The notes under the pieces were generated by a model. The model was not told where the DNA came from and searched no databases. It worked only from the letters and a program-made list of their open reading frames with translations. The position numbers were made by a program, and so were the translations under genes. DNA of 8,292 nt, from NCBI GenBank assembly GCA_903899865.1, contig CAIUKZ010000222.1, positions 1 to 8,292 on the forward strand, given 5' to 3'. The stretch comes from an uncultured Bacteroidales bacterium (GTDB taxonomy: Bacteria > Bacteroidota > Bacteroidia > Bacteroidales > Paludibacteraceae). Position 1 is the first letter of the stretch. Each line of letters starts with the position of its first letter. Of the stretch, positions 6,142 to 8,292 are shown in pieces.

Positions 6142-6543
6142 ATGGAAGGAGAGAAAAGAAAATTCGAGATTGAAAAAAAAGACAACGAAATTATGTATTC
6201 GGTGGCTATCAAGGCAGGAAAACGAATTTATTATTTAGACGTCAAGAAAAGCCGAAATGAGGATTTATACCTTGCAATCACAGAAAGTAAAAAGAAAGTA
6301 ACCGGTTTTGAGGAAGACGCACAGGTAACGTACGAAAAGCACAAAATCTTTCTTTACAAAGAAGACTTTGATAAATTTGCCGAAGGATTACAAGATGTCA
6401 TAGGATTCATTAAACGTGAACAAGGTGAAGCTCCTCAACGCGAATACAAAGAATCCGAAAAAATAAATTCGGCAGAAGAAATTCAAGAAACTACCGAAGA
6501 AAATAAGTCTGGAAAAAGCTTTTTTGACAAATTTAAATTCTAA
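6142..6543 (+). CDS. PUR-alpha-like family DNA/RNA-binding protein (DUF3276)
   Basis: This 133-residue protein matches the bacterial PUR family (DUF3276), related to eukaryotic Pur-alpha and to a Borrelia PUR-domain regulator. The core, about residues 17-92, has the single PUR-repeat order of beta strands followed by a helix: IMYSVAIKAGKRIYYLDVKKS, then DLYLAITESKK, then HKIFLYKEDFDKFAEGLQDVIGFI. Pur domains bind purine-rich single-stranded nucleic acid; the target here is unknown. Residues 93-133 are a Glu-rich, low-complexity tail that ends in the aromatic-basic SFFDKFKF, and it looks disordered. The gene is transcribed away from nusB, and its nearest promoter-like box implies a leader of roughly 100 nt. 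There is no Shine-Dalgarno sequence. An earlier ATG at 6135 is out of frame. Confidence 0.88.
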   Translation: MEGEKRKFEIEKKDNEIMYSVAIKAGKRIYYLDVKKSRNEDLYLAITESKKKVTGFEEDAQVTYEKHKIFLYKEDFDKFAEGLQDVIGFIKREQGEAPQREYKESEKINSAEEIQETTEENKSGKSFFDKFKF

Positions 6544-6561
6544 AAAACATATTTATATACT

Positions 6562-6600
6562 GCATTAATGCCAACTGCTCACTGCAATTCGCATTAATGC
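6562..6600. repeat. Twin palindromic decamers GCATTAATGC; possible bidirectional terminator
   Basis: GCATTAATGC, itself a perfect palindrome, occurs at 6562-6571 and again at 6591-6600. The copies can pair as a 10-bp stem with a 19-nt loop in the 59-bp gap between the convergent PUR and GSCFA genes. On the minus strand a T6 run follows some 13 nt beyond the stem; on the plus strand there is no U-run. A terminator is plausible from position, but not classical. Confidence 0.5.
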
Positions 6601-6602
6601 TA

Positions 6603-7559
6603 TTACAAACGACCTTCCAGAAAGGGATATTCCTCCAACAAACTACTTTTTTGCCTTGCCACAGCCTCTTTAAACAACGAATACTCAACCGTATGAGGAT
6701 GTAATGGTCGATGTGAATGATTTCTAATCAGTTGATCAATAAGTATTTGTAACTTCTTTGTTGTATCTTTGAAATAATTATCTCCAAATCTCTCCCAAAT
6801 ATATTCAACAGCCTGTTCGGATGGGTGACACATATCCGAAGCATAAAACCGATAATCACGCAGTTCGTCCATCATTATCTCATAAGCTGGAAAATAATGC
6901 ACTTTCTCATGATTGTTTTGAAGTTCGTTTACGGCAAGTAACAAGGTGCTTTTGCTCAGGTTATTTTCGTGTGCTCCATCTTTGAAATGACGAATGGGAC
7001 TAACGGTGAAGATTATTTTCAATGCAGGGTTATTTGACTGCAACCGACTGATTATCTGACTGTATAGTTGCACTATTTCACTTACAGTTAGGCGACGACG
7101 TACAAAGTCGGCAGTAGGAAGTTTATGACAATTGGACACCACTCTCCCACTTTTCCTTTCTTCAAACACCCACGCTGTGCCAAATGTAATCAGCAATACA
7201 TTCACCTGATTCATTCGCTGATAAGCTTGCGTAAGTCGATGATTTATTTTTTCCAAACAGTCATCCACAGTAGTATCGGAAAACAAACTACTGTGCGAGA
7301 AGCTCTGCCAAAGTTCTTTGTTTTCGAATAAATCACTGACATCAAACACTTTTTCATCAAGCAAAATCTCTATACTATTAGCAATGGATGTAGGATTATA
7401 GAGCACTCCGAAAGGATTGATATCCACATCAAAACATGAACCAGCCAACTTCCTCCCAATATTCTCCGCAAAGCATGAACCTAGCGATAAGATTTGATCT
7501 GTGTAGCCTATCTTTACATCTTCCAATGAAGGTATTTCAACTTTTGTTTGTAAATCCAT
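6603..7559 (-). CDS. GSCFA domain-containing protein (SGNH-hydrolase-like)
   Basis: The GSCFA family takes its name from a motif seen here as LGSCFAEN (26-33), with serine 28 in the position of the block-I nucleophile of SGNH/GDSL hydrolases. Other conserved pieces are NPFG (48-51), TFGTAWVF (125-132), NCHK (143-146), TVSPIRH (185-191) and SDMCHPS (241-247), where D242 and H245 are the likely catalytic Asp/His pair. This suggests esterase or acyl-transfer activity, but no substrate is established to my knowledge. No signal peptide or membrane segment is visible. The frame is open upstream to an ATG at 7622, but I chose the ATG at 7557-7559 (318 residues). There the protein begins MDLQTKVEIP, as family members do, AGGA precedes it, and the upstream ATG sits inside a palindrome. 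It follows menA with no clear promoter between. Confidence 0.85.
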   Translation of the reverse strand: MDLQTKVEIPSLEDVKIGYTDQILSLGSCFAENIGRKLAGSCFDVDINPFGVLYNPTSIANSIEILLDEKVFDVSDLFENKELWQSFSHSSLFSDTTVDDCLEKINHRLTQAYQRMNQVNVLLITFGTAWVFEERKSGRVVSNCHKLPTADFVRRRLTVSEIVQLYSQIISRLQSNNPALKIIFTVSPIRHFKDGAHENNLSKSTLLLAVNELQNNHEKVHYFPAYEIMMDELRDYRFYASDMCHPSEQAVEYIWERFGDNYFKDTTKKLQILIDQLIRNHSHRPLHPHTVEYSLFKEAVARQKSSLLEEYPFLEGRL

Positions 7560-7611
7560 ATTCCTATTTTCTACATCGGTTAAACCAACAAAAGGCACAA
7601 AAAAATCGTTG

Positions 7612-7631
7612 AGACGCCGCATGCGACGTGT
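7612..7631. repeat. Imperfect palindrome in the menA-GSCFA spacer, REP-like
   Basis: Centred on GCATGC (7619-7624), eight of ten base pairs match, beginning GAGACGCCGC on the left. It resembles decayed forms of GAGACGC...GCGTCTC repeats. The alternative upstream ATG of the GSCFA gene lies inside it, which argues against that start. Confidence 0.45.
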
Positions 7632-7661
7632 GTAAAACTTTATGTTATAATTCAGCGTTAA

Positions 7662-7688
7662 TTTGCGCCGTTTGCGTATGTTGCGTTC
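7662..7688. repeat. Three degenerate 9-bp tandem units (kTTGCGnnn)
   Basis: TTTGCGCCG, TTTGCGTAT and GTTGCGTTC follow each other without a gap, giving TTGCG every 9 bp between menA and the GSCFA gene. Function unknown; the conserved part is only five bases. Confidence 0.45.
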
Positions 7689-7718
7689 TAGTACTCTTTT
7701 GTGGTTGAAAAATCAGAT

Positions 7719-8292
7719 TTAATTATACAACAGTCCTATTCCTATGAGCAATGAAAACACCAGCGTAGTGAGTGAAAGAACTTTCAACTGTGGGTCCAAA
7801 TCACGTCCTGTAAGTGTGTGAATTTTAACCAAATGAATCACAAACAATGGCACTGCCAAGAAAAAGATATAAGCAAATGAACCAAATTCTTTCAGCAAAT
7901 TAAACACCAGCACCAACACCAATGCACCCACCACAAGCATCGAATGATACAACTTAGCGGAACTCACGCCAAAGCGGACAGCCATGGTGCGCTTATGGAA
8001 ATTGCTATCATTATCTACATCGCGTAAATTGTTGACATTGAGCACTCCAGTAGATAAAAATCCAATAGCAGAAGCGGGCAAGAAATACACAGCATCAAAA
8101 CCTCCAGTAGCTAGATAATAAACACCAAGTACACTGACCAACCCAAAAAAAATAAACACAAACACGTCACCCAGTCCCAAATATCCATAAGACTTCTTTC
8201 CGAAAGTATATTTGATTGACGCTACGATGGCACCTGCTCCAACAATAAGCATAACGATAGCTGGAACACTGACCAATGTACCAAAGGAAGCA
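7719..8292 (-). CDS. menA: 1,4-dihydroxy-2-naphthoate prenyltransferase MenA, C-terminal part (runs off right edge)
   Basis: MenA is an integral-membrane UbiA-superfamily enzyme that attaches a polyprenyl chain to 1,4-dihydroxy-2-naphthoate, yielding demethylmenaquinone. The window holds the last 190 or so codons. A TTG at 8276 could be misread as a start, but the frame stays open to the edge (residues ASFGTLVSVP), so the real N-terminus, roughly 110 residues with the first Asp-rich motif, lies outside. Visible marks are YGYLGLGDVFVFIFFG, a MenA-type conserved loop and helix, and the second Asp-rich motif NNLRDVDND followed by KRTMAVRFG, which binds the Mg-prenyl diphosphate. Several hydrophobic helices follow, up to the end LLYN. 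The motif NNxRDxxxD with KRTxAVRxG favours MenA over other UbiA members. Confidence 0.93.
   Translation of the reverse strand, partial: ASFGTLVSVPAIVMLIVGAGAIVASIKYTFGKKSYGYLGLGDVFVFIFFGLVSVLGVYYLATGGFDAVYFLPASAIGFLSTGVLNVNNLRDVDNDSNFHKRTMAVRFGVSSAKLYHSMLVVGALVLVLVFNLLKEFGSFAYIFFLAVPLFVIHLVKIHTLTGRDLDPQLKVLSLTTLVFSLLIGIGLLYN

Noticed and set aside
7125..7331. Plus-strand open frame of 68 codons
   Set aside because: Antisense to the GSCFA gene, with no supporting feature.
8274..8276. TTG at 8276 as the start of the right-edge membrane protein
   Set aside because: The frame is open to the window edge, and MenA needs about 110 more N-terminal residues with its first Asp-rich motif.

Overview
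The window looks like a chromosomal segment from a member of the Bacteroidota, probably a Bacteroidales-like anaerobe. It is AT-rich. Start codons lack clear Shine-Dalgarno sequences, and several upstream regions carry the phylum-type -7 promoter box TAnnTTTG. The genes include families that are typical of or restricted to the phylum: DUF4293, a PUR-alpha-like DUF3276 protein, a GSCFA protein, a NusB of about 320 residues and a three-repeat YbbR protein. The species cannot be named from this sequence.

Layout from right to left. (1) 8292-6603, minus strand: the C-terminal part of a MenA-type prenyltransferase (menaquinone synthesis), then a GSCFA-family SGNH-like protein. (2) 6142-6543, plus strand: the small PUR/DUF3276 nucleic-acid-binding protein. 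It converges on the GSCFA gene and diverges from nusB across a 424-bp AT-rich region that holds promoter-like boxes for both directions and two adjacent stem-loops. (3) 5717-3390, minus strand: a housekeeping block nusB-yajC-ybbR (transcription antitermination, Sec accessory subunit, membrane-anchored YbbR protein). (4) 3364-423, minus strand: three sugar-nucleotide genes, a WbpE-type PLP aminotransferase, a WbpD/WlbB-type left-handed beta-helix N-acetyltransferase and a WlbA-type Gfo/Idh/MocA dehydrogenase. (5) 416-1, minus strand: the N-terminal 138 codons of a DUF4293 membrane protein, running off the left edge.

The three sugar genes fit consecutive steps of UDP-2,3-diacetamido-2,3-dideoxyglucuronic acid synthesis: 3-oxidation by WlbA, 3-transamination by WbpE and 3-N-acetylation by WbpD. 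The product is a surface-polysaccharide precursor. The first enzyme (UDP-GlcNAc 6-dehydrogenase, WbpA) and any 2-epimerase (WbpI) are not in the window and must be encoded elsewhere. The trio is placed tightly after ybbR, with no gene for dephospho-CoA kinase between them.

I see no mobile element, CRISPR array, tRNA or rRNA, and no obviously new multi-gene system. The points worth a second look are non-coding: a 197-bp spacer inside the sugar cluster with a GC-rich palindrome and a 14-bp direct repeat, paired stem-loops between nusB and the PUR gene, twin decamer palindromes between convergent genes, and a four-fold ATG at the aminotransferase start.
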